A stretch of DNA of 9,300 nt from Conexibacter sp. (GTDB taxonomy: Bacteria; Actinomycetota; Thermoleophilia; Solirubrobacterales; Solirubrobacteraceae), in contig JAOPZP010000243.1 in NCBI GenBank assembly GCA_025964055.1, positions 1-9,300 on the forward strand, in the 5' to 3' direction. The position numbers were made by a program, and so were the translations under genes. The notes beneath the pieces were generated by a model, which saw only the letters and a list, made by a program, of their open reading frames with translations, did no database searches and was not told the DNA's origin. Shown piece after piece: positions 1-5,723 of this stretch (position 1 is its first letter; every line of letters starts with the position of its first letter).

Positions 1-666
1 CTCGGGCTCGCGCGGCGTCCGCAGGCCCGCAAGGCACACGACCGACGCGGCGACGATCGGCACGCCGGGCGGCACGAACGGCACCATCGCGAGCGCGACC
101 GCGCCGCCCGCCAGCGCGGCGAGCAGCAACCGCCGCTCGCGCACCTGCCCGGCCAGCAGCGCCAGGAAGAGCGCCGGGAACGCCGCGTCGAGCCCGAGGG
201 TCTCGGGGTTGCCCAGGAGCGAGCCGGCCAGGACGCCGACGGTCGAGCACACCACCCACGCGACGTAGATCGAGACCCCGGCGCCCACGAGCAGCCGAGG
301 GTCGTAGCGGCCGCCGCCGAGGTGGCTCACGGCCCAGGACTCGTCGACGGTGACCTGACCCTGGGCGGCGCGCGCCAGCGGCCGGCCGGTCAGCCACGGC
401 GCGATCGACAGCCCGATCGGCAGGTAGCGCGCGTTGAGCAGCAGCGCCGCCGCGACGGCCGCCGCCGCGGTGCCGCCGTCGCCGACGATCGAGACCGCGG
501 CGAACTGCGCCGACCCGGCGAACGTGACGAGCGAGAAGACGATCGTCTGCAGCTCGCTGAAGCCGGCTTGGCGGGCCAGCACGCCGTAGGTCAGCCCGAA
601 GCCCCCGACGGCCACCGCCAGCGGCCACGCGCGGCGGGCGCCGTCCACATACGTCGTTCGTTGCAT
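1..666 (-). CDS. azlC: AzlC-family branched-chain amino acid exporter subunit (C-terminus may lie beyond the left edge)
   Basis: The reading frame is open from the ATG at 666 to base 1, giving 222 codons. This is close to the family's usual 230-250 residues, so only a short tail is missing. The protein is strongly hydrophobic with several membrane segments. It carries family-like stretches: GGFGLTYGVLARQAGFS near residues 21-37, a TFAGSAQFAAVS segment near 48-59, LLLNARYLPIGLS near 75-87, and VAWVVCSTVGVLAGS in the second half. AzlC works with the small membrane protein AzlD as a two-part exporter of branched-chain amino acids or analogues in the cytoplasmic membrane. An azlD would be expected just beyond the left edge; it is not visible. 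The gene is divergent from a XRE-cupin regulator starting 17 bp away, an arrangement that suggests direct control. Family assignment is by motif recognition; the substrate is inferred. Confidence 0.88.
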   Translation of the reverse strand, partial: MQRTTYVDGARRAWPLAVAVGGFGLTYGVLARQAGFSELQTIVFSLVTFAGSAQFAAVSIVGDGGTAAAAVAAALLLNARYLPIGLSIAPWLTGRPLARAAQGQVTVDESWAVSHLGGGRYDPRLLVGAGVSIYVAWVVCSTVGVLAGSLLGNPETLGLDAAFPALFLALLAGQVRERRLLLAALAGGAVALAMVPFVPPGVPIVAASVVCLAGLRTPREPE

Positions 667-693
667 TAGCATGCACGTTCGCTATGCCGAACG
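655..693. promoter_or_regulatory. Candidate operator/divergent promoter region between azlC and the XRE-cupin regulator
   Basis: Only bases 667-683 separate the two start codons. The region contains a perfect inverted repeat TGCAT-TAGC-ATGCA (662-675), a second inverted repeat CGTTCG-CTATGC-CGAACG (676-693) spanning the regulator's start codon, and a further CGTTCG at 655-660. That copy lies 21 bp (two helical turns) from the copy at 676-681. A possible plus-strand promoter is TCCACA (644-649), a 17-base spacer, then TAGCAT (667-672). Its -10 box overlaps the first dyad, as expected for autorepression. Neither gene has a Shine-Dalgarno sequence, so transcripts are probably leaderless or nearly so. 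The repeats are seen directly; their operator role is inferred. Confidence 0.4.
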
Positions 694-1274
694 AAATTGT
701 CAAGGTCGTCGGGACCAACCTGCGCCGCCTGCGGACCCTGGACGGCCGATCGCTGTCGGACCTCGCCCGCGCCTCGGACGTCGCCAAGGCCACGCTCTCG
801 GCGCTGGAGGGCGGCCGCGGCAACCCGACGCTCGAGACGCTCTCGGCGCTGGCCGCCGCGCTGCAGGTCCCGATGGGCGACCTCATCACCGCCGCCGACC
901 CCGAGCCGGTGACCGTCGTGCGCAACGACGAGGGGACCGACATCCCCGGCACGGCCAACGACCTGCGCCTCATCGCCCGGTTCACGCCCGGCGGCACCGT
1001 GGAGGTCTACGAGGCGCAGTGGCCCAAGCGCTCGACGCGCAACGCCGGCGGCCACGGGCCGGGCACGCGCGAGCACGTCTTCATCACCCGCGGCGGCCTG
1101 CGGGTCGGGCCGCTGGGCCGCGAGGTCGGGCTGGCCGGCGGCGACTACGCGACGTTCGCGGCCGACGAGCCGCACATCTACGAGGCACGCGCCGGCACGC
1201 GGGCGCTCCTGCTGATGCAGTGGGCGCCCGGTGTTCAGGCCGCGGCCGAGCGGCCCGCCGTCGAGGGCACGTAG
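684..1274 (+). CDS. XRE-family transcriptional regulator with C-terminal cupin domain
   Basis: The protein has 196 residues. Residues 9-68 form a helix-turn-helix of the XRE/Cro type: RRLRTLDGRSLSDLA, then the recognition region VAKATLSALEGGRGNPTLETL, then a short helix ending in PMGDLI. Residues about 95-185 form a small cupin barrel with H124, E130/H131, the turn GGDYATF (152-158) and H164, the usual positions for metal or ligand contacts. Such HTH-cupin proteins are ligand-responsive regulators that commonly control adjacent transporters or enzymes. Divergence from azlC 17 bp away suggests it controls that exporter and itself, perhaps sensing an amino acid or related metabolite; the ligand is unknown. 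The ATG at 684 has no ribosome binding site and no in-frame upstream start. Its 3' end overlaps the convergent MpaB-family gene by 40 bp. Confidence 0.9.
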   Translation: MPNEIVKVVGTNLRRLRTLDGRSLSDLARASDVAKATLSALEGGRGNPTLETLSALAAALQVPMGDLITAADPEPVTVVRNDEGTDIPGTANDLRLIARFTPGGTVEVYEAQWPKRSTRNAGGHGPGTREHVFITRGGLRVGPLGREVGLAGGDYATFAADEPHIYEARAGTRALLLMQWAPGVQAAAERPAVEGT

Positions 1275-2050
1275 CGCATCCGTCCCGGCAGCAGGGGCAC
1301 GAGCACGCGCCGGACGTACTCCGAGCCGCCGCGCACCGCCAGCGCGCGCGCCGGGTCCCACGAGAACCCGTAGCCGCGGCGGATGCCCGCGGGCAGCAGG
1401 CCGACCGTGATGAAGTTGGCCAACTCCACGAGCGGGCGCACTCGCAGCGGCAGCGGCGGGCGCAGCACGACGTCGATGCCGACCTCGCGGGCGGTCGGCG
1501 TCACGACGAGGTCGCCCGACGCCAGCATGTCCGACATGTAGGCCTTGAACTCGGCCCAGCTCGCCGGCATGTCGGCGTCGCGCAGGCCGAAGAGCCGGCC
1601 GACCACGCGGTAGTCGGCCCAGTAGGCGTCGCGCTCGGCCTCGGTGAGGCGCTCGACGTAGCGCTCGTGCACGAGCACCGCCGAGTCGACCAAGCAGGCC
1701 ACGATCCACAGCAGCAGCTCGGGGTCGTCGGCCGCCCACGGCGTGCCGGCTGGGAAGCGGCCGGCGGCGCGGGGAAGGGTGCCGCGAGCGCGCGCGTGCA
1801 TGGCGCGCACGCGCCGGGTCATGCGGTCGGCGTCGGCCTTCGATCCCCACGCGATCGTGTCCATGACCTGCGCGGTGCGCCGCAGGCGCTGGTAGGGATC
1901 GTCGAGCGATCCGGTCGCCATGAAGAAGCCCTCGAAGGCCACGGGATGGGCGGCCATCATCAGCAGCGCGCGCGGTCCCGAGAGCGCGACGGCCTTCTCG
2001 CGGTGGACGCGGCGCAGCAGCGAGTCGTCGGTGAAGTAGGTGTGGGTCAC
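1235..2050 (-). CDS. Oxygenase MpaB-family (DUF2236) protein
   Basis: From the GTG at 2050 the product has 271 residues. It shows the DUF2236 layout: an N-terminal RRVHREKAVALSGPRALL (13-30) followed by MAAHPVAFEGF with H35, then LRRTAQVMDTIAWGS, a helix with VRAMHARARG, the DDPELLLWIVACLVDSAV core, and SWAEFKAYMSDML further on. The family includes fungal MpaB and latex-clearing proteins, several of which bind haem b; the substrate here cannot be told. In many members the core reads LLWVHATLVDS; here the His position is Val (WIVACL), so it may belong to a different subgroup. I chose GTG 2050 because AGGGA lies five bases upstream (complement of 2056-2060). A GTG at 2065 (276 residues) lacks such a site and is the alternative. 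It diverges from the precorrin-2 dehydrogenase gene and converges with the regulator. Confidence 0.8.
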   Translation of the reverse strand: MTHTYFTDDSLLRRVHREKAVALSGPRALLMMAAHPVAFEGFFMATGSLDDPYQRLRRTAQVMDTIAWGSKADADRMTRRVRAMHARARGTLPRAAGRFPAGTPWAADDPELLLWIVACLVDSAVLVHERYVERLTEAERDAYWADYRVVGRLFGLRDADMPASWAEFKAYMSDMLASGDLVVTPTAREVGIDVVLRPPLPLRVRPLVELANFITVGLLPAGIRRGYGFSWDPARALAVRGGSEYVRRVLVPLLPGRMRYVPSTAGRSAAA

Positions 2051-2058
2051 GGTGATCC

Positions 2059-2085
2059 CTGACACACGGTACGGCCGTCTACCCT
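2059..2085 (+). promoter_or_regulatory. Candidate leaderless promoter of the precorrin-2 dehydrogenase gene
   Basis: TACCCT at 2080-2085 fits an actinobacterial TANNNT -10 box. It ends exactly six bases before the ATG at 2092, so transcription would start at or next to the A of the ATG. A CTGACA (2059-2064) resembles a -35 box, though the 15-base spacer is short. No Shine-Dalgarno sequence precedes the ATG, consistent with a leaderless transcript. Confidence 0.5.
2066..2071 (-). promoter_or_regulatory. Candidate -10 box for the MpaB-family gene
   Basis: Read on the minus strand this is TACCGT, a TANNNT match. A transcript would begin about seven bases later, near 2059, just at the AGGGA site and upstream of the GTG at 2050. 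That would exclude the GTG at 2065 as a start. No convincing -35 box is seen. It lies back to back with the plus-strand -10 box at 2080-2085, around the palindrome ACGGCCGT (2071-2078). Confidence 0.3.
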
Positions 2086-2091
2086 GATGGG

Positions 2092-2838
2092 ATGCCTGCC
2101 GCCGCCTATGAGGGAAAGGAGTGCGTGTGCCAGTTCAAGCGCGGGGTCTGTGACCAGACCTGCGTGCGCGACATGCTGGACACGCCGTTCTACATCGCCT
2201 GCCTGAAGCTGCGTGGCCGGCGCTGCCTGGTCATCGGCGGCGGGGCGCTCGGCCTCGAGAAGGCCGAGGGGCTGCTCGCCTGCGACGGCGACGTCACGGT
2301 CATCTCTCCCGAGGTCGGCCCCGAGCTCGAGGCGCTGGCCGCCGAGGGCTCGATCCGCTGGGAGCGGCGCAGCTACGCTGGGCCGGAGGACCTCGAGGGC
2401 GTCTTCATGGTCATCGCGTGCACCGACAGCACCGACACCAACATCGCGATCTACGAGGACGCCGAGCGCCGGGCGATGCTCGTCAACATCGTCGACGTCC
2501 CGCCGCTGTGCAACTTCATCCTGCCGGCGAGCGTGCGCACCGGCCCGCTGGCGATCGCGATCTCGACGGCGGGCGCCTCGCCCGCGCTGGCCAAGCGCAT
2601 GAAGCGCGAGATCAGCGCCCAGTTCGGCGAGGACTACGCGCGCCTGGCGGTCATGCTCAACGACGTGCGCGGCTGGGCGAAGGGCACGCTGCCGACCTAC
2701 CAGGACCGCAAGGAGTTCTTCGAGTCCATCGTCAACGGCGACCCGGACCCGATCGCGCTCATCCGCGCCGGGGACGAGGCCCGGCTGCTGGAGATCATCG
2801 CCGCCGCGCAGCGCGAGCACGCGCCGGCGGCGGCGTAG
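2092..2838 (+). CDS. Precorrin-2 dehydrogenase / sirohaem synthase N-terminal-type protein with Cys-rich N-terminal extension
   Basis: The 248-residue protein matches the Met8/CysG N-terminal family, which oxidises precorrin-2 to sirohydrochlorin with NAD+ and in some members inserts iron to give sirohaem. The family start corresponds to residue 30 (DTPFYIACLKLRGRRCLVIGGG). A Rossmann glycine motif GGGALGLEK (49-57) follows, then VNIVDVPPLCNF with D135, the usual catalytic/chelatase Asp, then ISTAGASPALAKRMKREI (157-174). A helical C-terminal part runs to the end. Residues 1-28 are an extra segment with Cys11, Cys13, Cys20 and Cys24 (C-x-C-x6-C-x3-C), which is unusual. An internal GTG (2125) or ATG (2173) could instead be the start, but the -10 box six bases before 2092 favours the long form. 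CobA, which makes its substrate, is the methyltransferase half of the fusion at the right end. Confidence 0.87.
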   Translation: MPAAAYEGKECVCQFKRGVCDQTCVRDMLDTPFYIACLKLRGRRCLVIGGGALGLEKAEGLLACDGDVTVISPEVGPELEALAAEGSIRWERRSYAGPEDLEGVFMVIACTDSTDTNIAIYEDAERRAMLVNIVDVPPLCNFILPASVRTGPLAIAISTAGASPALAKRMKREISAQFGEDYARLAVMLNDVRGWAKGTLPTYQDRKEFFESIVNGDPDPIALIRAGDEARLLEIIAAAQREHAPAAA

Positions 2839-2877
2839 GACGCGGGCACCGGGCGGCGCTGACGGCCCGCCGGGGCC

Positions 2878-2883
2878 TACTCT
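2878..2883 (+). promoter_or_regulatory. Candidate -10 box for the mogA-ccm-hem operon
   Basis: TACTCT fits TANNNT and ends seven bases before the GTG at 2891, the same layout as TACCCT before the ATG at 2092. There is no ribosome binding site before the GTG, so a leaderless transcript is likely. No good -35 box is seen at the normal spacing; a CTGAC lies at 2859-2863. The 52-bp gap after the preceding gene shows no clear hairpin with a T tract, so read-through from the upstream gene is also possible. Confidence 0.42.
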
Positions 2884-2890
2884 CCGTCGC

Positions 2891-3373
2891 GTGCGCACCT
2901 GCGTCCTGACCGTTTCCACGTCGGTGTCCCGGCGCGCGAGCGAGGACGCGTCCGGTCCGCTGCTCGCGCACCTCGCCGAGGAGGCCGGCGCCGACATCGC
3001 GGCGATGGAGGTCGTCCCCGACGACGTCGCCCTGATCGAGGACCGGCTGCACCACTACGTCGACGACGGCTTCGCGCTCGTCTTGACCACGGGCGGCACC
3101 GGGCTCACGCCCGACGACCTCACGCCCGAGGCCACCCGCGCGGTGATCGACCGCGACGCGCCCGGCATCGCCGAGGCCCTGCGCGCCGAGTCGGCCCGGC
3201 ACACCCCGATGGGCATGCTGTCGCGCGGCGTCTCGGGCATCGCGCACCGCACGCTGATCATCAACTTCCCGGGCAGCCCGAAGGCCGTCGCCGAGCTCTT
3301 CCCCGTCGTCGCGCCGGTGCTGGTGCACGCCGTGCGCACGCTGCAGCGTGAGGACGGCGGACGCAGCCATTGA
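2891..3373 (+). CDS. MogA/MoaB-family molybdenum cofactor biosynthesis protein
   Basis: The product has 160 residues, about the normal length for the single-domain MoaB/MogA group. The molybdopterin-binding fold is marked by the TTGGTG loop (66-71), the following LTPDDLTPEAT (72-82), and RGVSGIAHRTLIINFPGSP (113-131) near the end. Family members activate molybdopterin by adenylation (MogA-type, and MoaB in some organisms), the step before molybdate insertion, in the cytosol. Motifs do not separate MogA from MoaB. The GTG start is chosen because it sits seven bases after a -10 box and no other suitable start precedes the conserved first strand. Its TGA overlaps the TTG of ccmA (TTGA at 3370-3373). 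Placement with sirohaem and cytochrome c genes suggests supply of cofactors for respiratory or assimilatory redox enzymes; that link is inferred. Confidence 0.87.
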   Translation: MRTCVLTVSTSVSRRASEDASGPLLAHLAEEAGADIAAMEVVPDDVALIEDRLHHYVDDGFALVLTTGGTGLTPDDLTPEATRAVIDRDAPGIAEALRAESARHTPMGMLSRGVSGIAHRTLIINFPGSPKAVAELFPVVAPVLVHAVRTLQREDGGRSH

Positions 3374-4089
3374 GCGGGTCGACGGTGAACGCGGGAACGG
3401 CGACCGCGGCGGACGCAGCCGTCGAGCTGGAGGGCCTGACCCGGCGCTACGGCGACCGCGAGGCCCTCTCCGACGTCTCGCTGACGCTGCCCGCCGGCCA
3501 GACGCTCGTCGTCTTCGGCCCCAACGGCGCGGGCAAGACGACGCTGCTGCGCGTGCTCGCCACGCTCCTGCGCCCGCACGCCGGCAGCACGCGGATCCTC
3601 GGCCACGCCTTGCCCGGCGAGGGCTGGGCCGTGCGCGGGCGCGTCGGCTTCCTCGGCCACGCGTCGCTGCTGTACCGCGACCTGACCGCGCGCGAGAACC
3701 TGCGCTTCCACGCCCGGCTGCACGGCGCGCCGCACGAGCGCGTCGAGGCGCTGCTGGACGCCGTGGGGCTGCGCGCCCGCGCCGACGACCCGGTCCACAC
3801 CTACTCGCGCGGGATGGTCCAGCGCGCCGCGGTGGCCCGCGCCGTCCTGCACGACCCCGAGCTGCTGCTGCTCGACGAGCCCACCGCCAACCTCGACCCG
3901 CACGCGGCCGAGCTCGTCGACCCGTTGATCGGCGCCTCGTCGGGCCGGACGCGGGTGGTCACCAGCCACGACCCGGTCGGCGGGCTGCTCGGCGCCGACC
4001 TCGCGCTCGGGCTGCGCGCCGGGCGCACCGAGCTGCTGGCGCCGGCGGCGGCCGTCGACCGCGACGCGATCGGCGCGTTGTATCGATGA
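3370..4089 (+). CDS. ccmA: Haem exporter/cytochrome c maturation ABC transporter ATP-binding protein CcmA
   Basis: The 239-residue ATPase starts at a TTG that overlaps the previous stop, with about 16 extra residues before the domain. Walker A is GPNGAGKT (50-57). The Q-loop region reads GFLGHASLLYRDLTARENL (93-111), typical of CcmA with GH in place of the usual Gln. The ABC signature is YSRGM (145-149) rather than LSGGQ, also CcmA-like. Walker B is LLLLDEP (165-171), the D-loop NLD (174-176), and the switch His is H200 in VVTSHD. With CcmB it forms the CcmABCD complex at the cytoplasmic membrane, which uses ATP to release haem-loaded CcmE from CcmC during cytochrome c maturation. ccmB follows with a four-base overlap. 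A GTG at codon 6 is an alternative start. Confidence 0.92.
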   Translation: MSGSTVNAGTATAADAAVELEGLTRRYGDREALSDVSLTLPAGQTLVVFGPNGAGKTTLLRVLATLLRPHAGSTRILGHALPGEGWAVRGRVGFLGHASLLYRDLTARENLRFHARLHGAPHERVEALLDAVGLRARADDPVHTYSRGMVQRAAVARAVLHDPELLLLDEPTANLDPHAAELVDPLIGASSGRTRVVTSHDPVGGLLGADLALGLRAGRTELLAPAAAVDRDAIGALYR

Positions 4090-4766
4090 TGCGGCGCGCG
4101 GTCTCAGCCCTGCTGCGCAAGGAGCTACGACTAGAGCTGCGCACACCGCAGGTCATCCCGGCGATGGCGCTGTTCAGCATCACCACCCTGATCGTGTTCC
4201 ACTTCTCGCTCCAGGCCAACTCCGTGGAGGGCGCCCTCGCCGCCGGCGTCCTCACCGTGACGCTGCTGTTCAGCTCGATCCTCGGGATCAACCGCCTGTT
4301 CGTCGCCGACCACGAGGAGGGCGGCTTCGACGGCTTCCTCCTGGCGCCCGTCGACCGGACCGCGATGCTCGTCGCCAAGGCGCTGGCGCTCGGCGCGTTC
4401 CTGGTCGTCCTCGAGCTCGTCGCGGTGCCCGCGTTCGGCCTGATGCTGCTCGAGCCGAGCCTCACCGGCGCGGCCCTGGGGCAGACCGTGGTCGTGCTGC
4501 TGCTGGCCGACGTCGGCATCGCGGTGGTCGGCACGCTGGTGGGCGCGCTGGCCATCCAGACCCGCGCCCGCGACCTGATCGTGCCCCTGATCGCGCTGCC
4601 GCTGCTGCTGCCCGTGGTGATCGGCACGGCGAAGGCGCTGGCGCCCACCTTCGCCGCGGCGGGCGCCGGGGCGCTCCCCGGGCGCTGGCTGGCGATCCTC
4701 GGCCTCTATGATCTGGTCTTCGGCCTTCTCGCCTACGCCGTCTTCGACTTCCTCCTCGAGGACTGA
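4086..4766 (+). CDS. ccmB: Haem exporter/cytochrome c maturation membrane protein CcmB
   Basis: The product has 226 residues, the normal CcmB length, with about six membrane segments (near 23-42, 50-68, 92-118, 125-155, 158-180 and 198-222). The cytoplasmic coupling loop reads ADHEEGGFDGFLLAPVDR (74-91), matching the family's acidic-Gly-Leu-Pro pattern. An N-terminal amphipathic LLRKELRLELR (9-19) is also typical. CcmB is the membrane partner of CcmA. Two adjacent ATGs (4086 and 4089) are possible starts; both overlap the ccmA stop, and I chose the first, which gives an ATGA overlap. Part of this frame is also open upstream through ccmA, but that is only a shadow. The next gene is 28 bp downstream. 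Confidence 0.92.
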   Translation: MMRRAVSALLRKELRLELRTPQVIPAMALFSITTLIVFHFSLQANSVEGALAAGVLTVTLLFSSILGINRLFVADHEEGGFDGFLLAPVDRTAMLVAKALALGAFLVVLELVAVPAFGLMLLEPSLTGAALGQTVVVLLLADVGIAVVGTLVGALAIQTRARDLIVPLIALPLLLPVVIGTAKALAPTFAAAGAGALPGRWLAILGLYDLVFGLLAYAVFDFLLED

Positions 4767-4784
4767 GCGGGCCGCAGCAGCCCT

Positions 4785-4788
4785 GGAG
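4785..4788 (+). promoter_or_regulatory. Ribosome binding site GGAG of ccmC
   Basis: GGAG lies six bases before the ATG at 4795. This fixes the ccmC start there rather than at the earlier in-frame ATG at 4708, which lies inside ccmB and would add 29 unrelated residues. It is the clearest Shine-Dalgarno in the operon, and sits at the only junction from mogA to cobA-hemD that is not an overlap. Confidence 0.7.
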
Positions 4789-4794
4789 CTTTCG

Positions 4795-5520
4795 ATGCAC
4801 GGCTCACGCCTCCGCAGCCTGTCCGCAGCGACCGTGGTGACTCTGATCACCGGCTTCTCCCTGGCCGCGTTCGTCGCGCCGATGGACGCCGACCAGGGCT
4901 TCATGCAGAAGATCTTCTACCTGCACGTGCCGATGGCGATCGTCGCGCTGTGCGGGTTCGTCTTCGGCGGGATCTGCGCGGTCATGCACCTGCGCACCAA
5001 CGAGGCCAAGTGGGACCTGCGCGCCTACGTCGCGATCCACGTCTCGGTGATCCTCGGCGTCGGCGTGCTGCTGACCGGCGCGATCTGGGCCAAGGCGTCG
5101 TGGGGCCACTGGTGGGTCTGGGACGAGCCGACGCTCGTCAGCTTCCTCATCATCTTCCTGCTCTACGCGACCTACACGCCGCTGCGCTTCTCGATCGAGG
5201 ACCGCGAGAAGCAGGCGCGCTACGCCTCGGTCTTCGCGATCACCGCGGGCGCGTTCGTCCCGCTGAACTTCGTCGCCGTCCGCGCCGCCACCTCACTGGT
5301 GCACCCGCGCACCTTCGACTCGGCCGGCAACCTCCCCGGCGCGATGCGCACCGCGTTCCTGGTGTGCTTCTTGGGGATGGCCCTGCTGTACGTGCTGCTC
5401 TGGCAGTACGAGATGGCCCATAAGAACACCGTCGCCCAGCTGCGGTCCCTCAAGCGCAAGCTCGCCGGAGACGACGGCCTGCGCAGCCGCCGCTCGGCCG
5501 CCCCGGAGCTCCAGGTCTGA
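4795..5520 (+). CDS. ccmC: Haem-handling membrane protein CcmC
   Basis: The product has 241 residues and about six membrane segments. It carries the tryptophan-rich haem-handling motif WGHWWVWDEPT (103-113) on the outer face. Two His are placed as the haem ligands of CcmC: H44 in FYLHVP (41-46) and H170 in LVHPRTF (168-174). CcmC binds haem at the outer membrane face and loads it onto the chaperone CcmE. No ccmE, ccmF or ccmG is visible in this window. The C-terminal 30 residues are basic and polar. The adjacent hemA also allows a second reading: HemX-type members of this superfamily next to hemA influence haem synthesis. ccmA/B just upstream favour CcmC. The stop overlaps the next start by one base (TGATG). 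Confidence 0.9.
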   Translation: MHGSRLRSLSAATVVTLITGFSLAAFVAPMDADQGFMQKIFYLHVPMAIVALCGFVFGGICAVMHLRTNEAKWDLRAYVAIHVSVILGVGVLLTGAIWAKASWGHWWVWDEPTLVSFLIIFLLYATYTPLRFSIEDREKQARYASVFAITAGAFVPLNFVAVRAATSLVHPRTFDSAGNLPGAMRTAFLVCFLGMALLYVLLWQYEMAHKNTVAQLRSLKRKLAGDDGLRSRRSAAPELQV

Positions 5521-5723
5521 TGATCCTCGCGTCCAACGCCCTGCCCGACAACGCCGGCTACGTCGCCGCCGCCTACCTCGTGTTCCTCGCCCTGCTGGTG
5601 ATCTACGTTGGGATCATGGCCTACAAGTTGGGCCGGGTCGAGCGCGACGTGGTCGAGCTCAACCGCCTGGCCGACGAGGACCGCGCGCCCGCGGTCGCCG
5701 AGGAGGAGGCGACGCACGCATGA
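5520..5723 (+). CDS. ccmD: Small single-pass membrane protein, CcmD-like
   Basis: The product has 67 residues with one membrane helix (about 14-35, beginning GYVAAAYLVFLAL). A short basic turn follows (YKLGRVER), then an acidic, helical tail from about 40 to 67. Size, the aromatic residues at the start of the helix, the Arg/Lys just after it and the position right behind ccmC all fit CcmD. That protein stabilises the CcmABC complex and helps release holo-CcmE. CcmD sequences are short and diverse, so the call rests mostly on context. It overlaps ccmC by one base and hemA by four (ATGA, 5720-5723). A purine-rich AGGAGG at 5704-5709, inside this gene's end, may serve as the ribosome binding site of hemA, ten bases ahead of it. 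Confidence 0.75.
   Translation: MILASNALPDNAGYVAAAYLVFLALLVIYVGIMAYKLGRVERDVVELNRLADEDRAPAVAEEEATHA

Noticed and set aside
322..669. Plus-strand frame of 115 codons opposite azlC
   Set aside because: It is a shadow of the clearly membrane-protein-like azlC frame on the other strand.
671..2062. Long plus-strand frame across the regulator and the MpaB-family gene
   Set aside because: Composition is low-complexity Arg/Ala/Gly/His; the HTH-cupin and DUF2236 frames explain the same DNA.
2839..2890. Possible terminator hairpin between the sirohaem gene and mogA
   Set aside because: Only short GC pairings (such as GGGC/GCCC with a ten-base loop) can be drawn and there is no T tract, which is what any random GC-rich DNA would show.
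4708..4794. Upstream in-frame ATG that would extend ccmC by 29 residues
   Set aside because: It lies inside ccmB, the added residues are Ser/Ala-rich and unlike a CcmC N-terminus, and the GGAG site fits the ATG at 4795.
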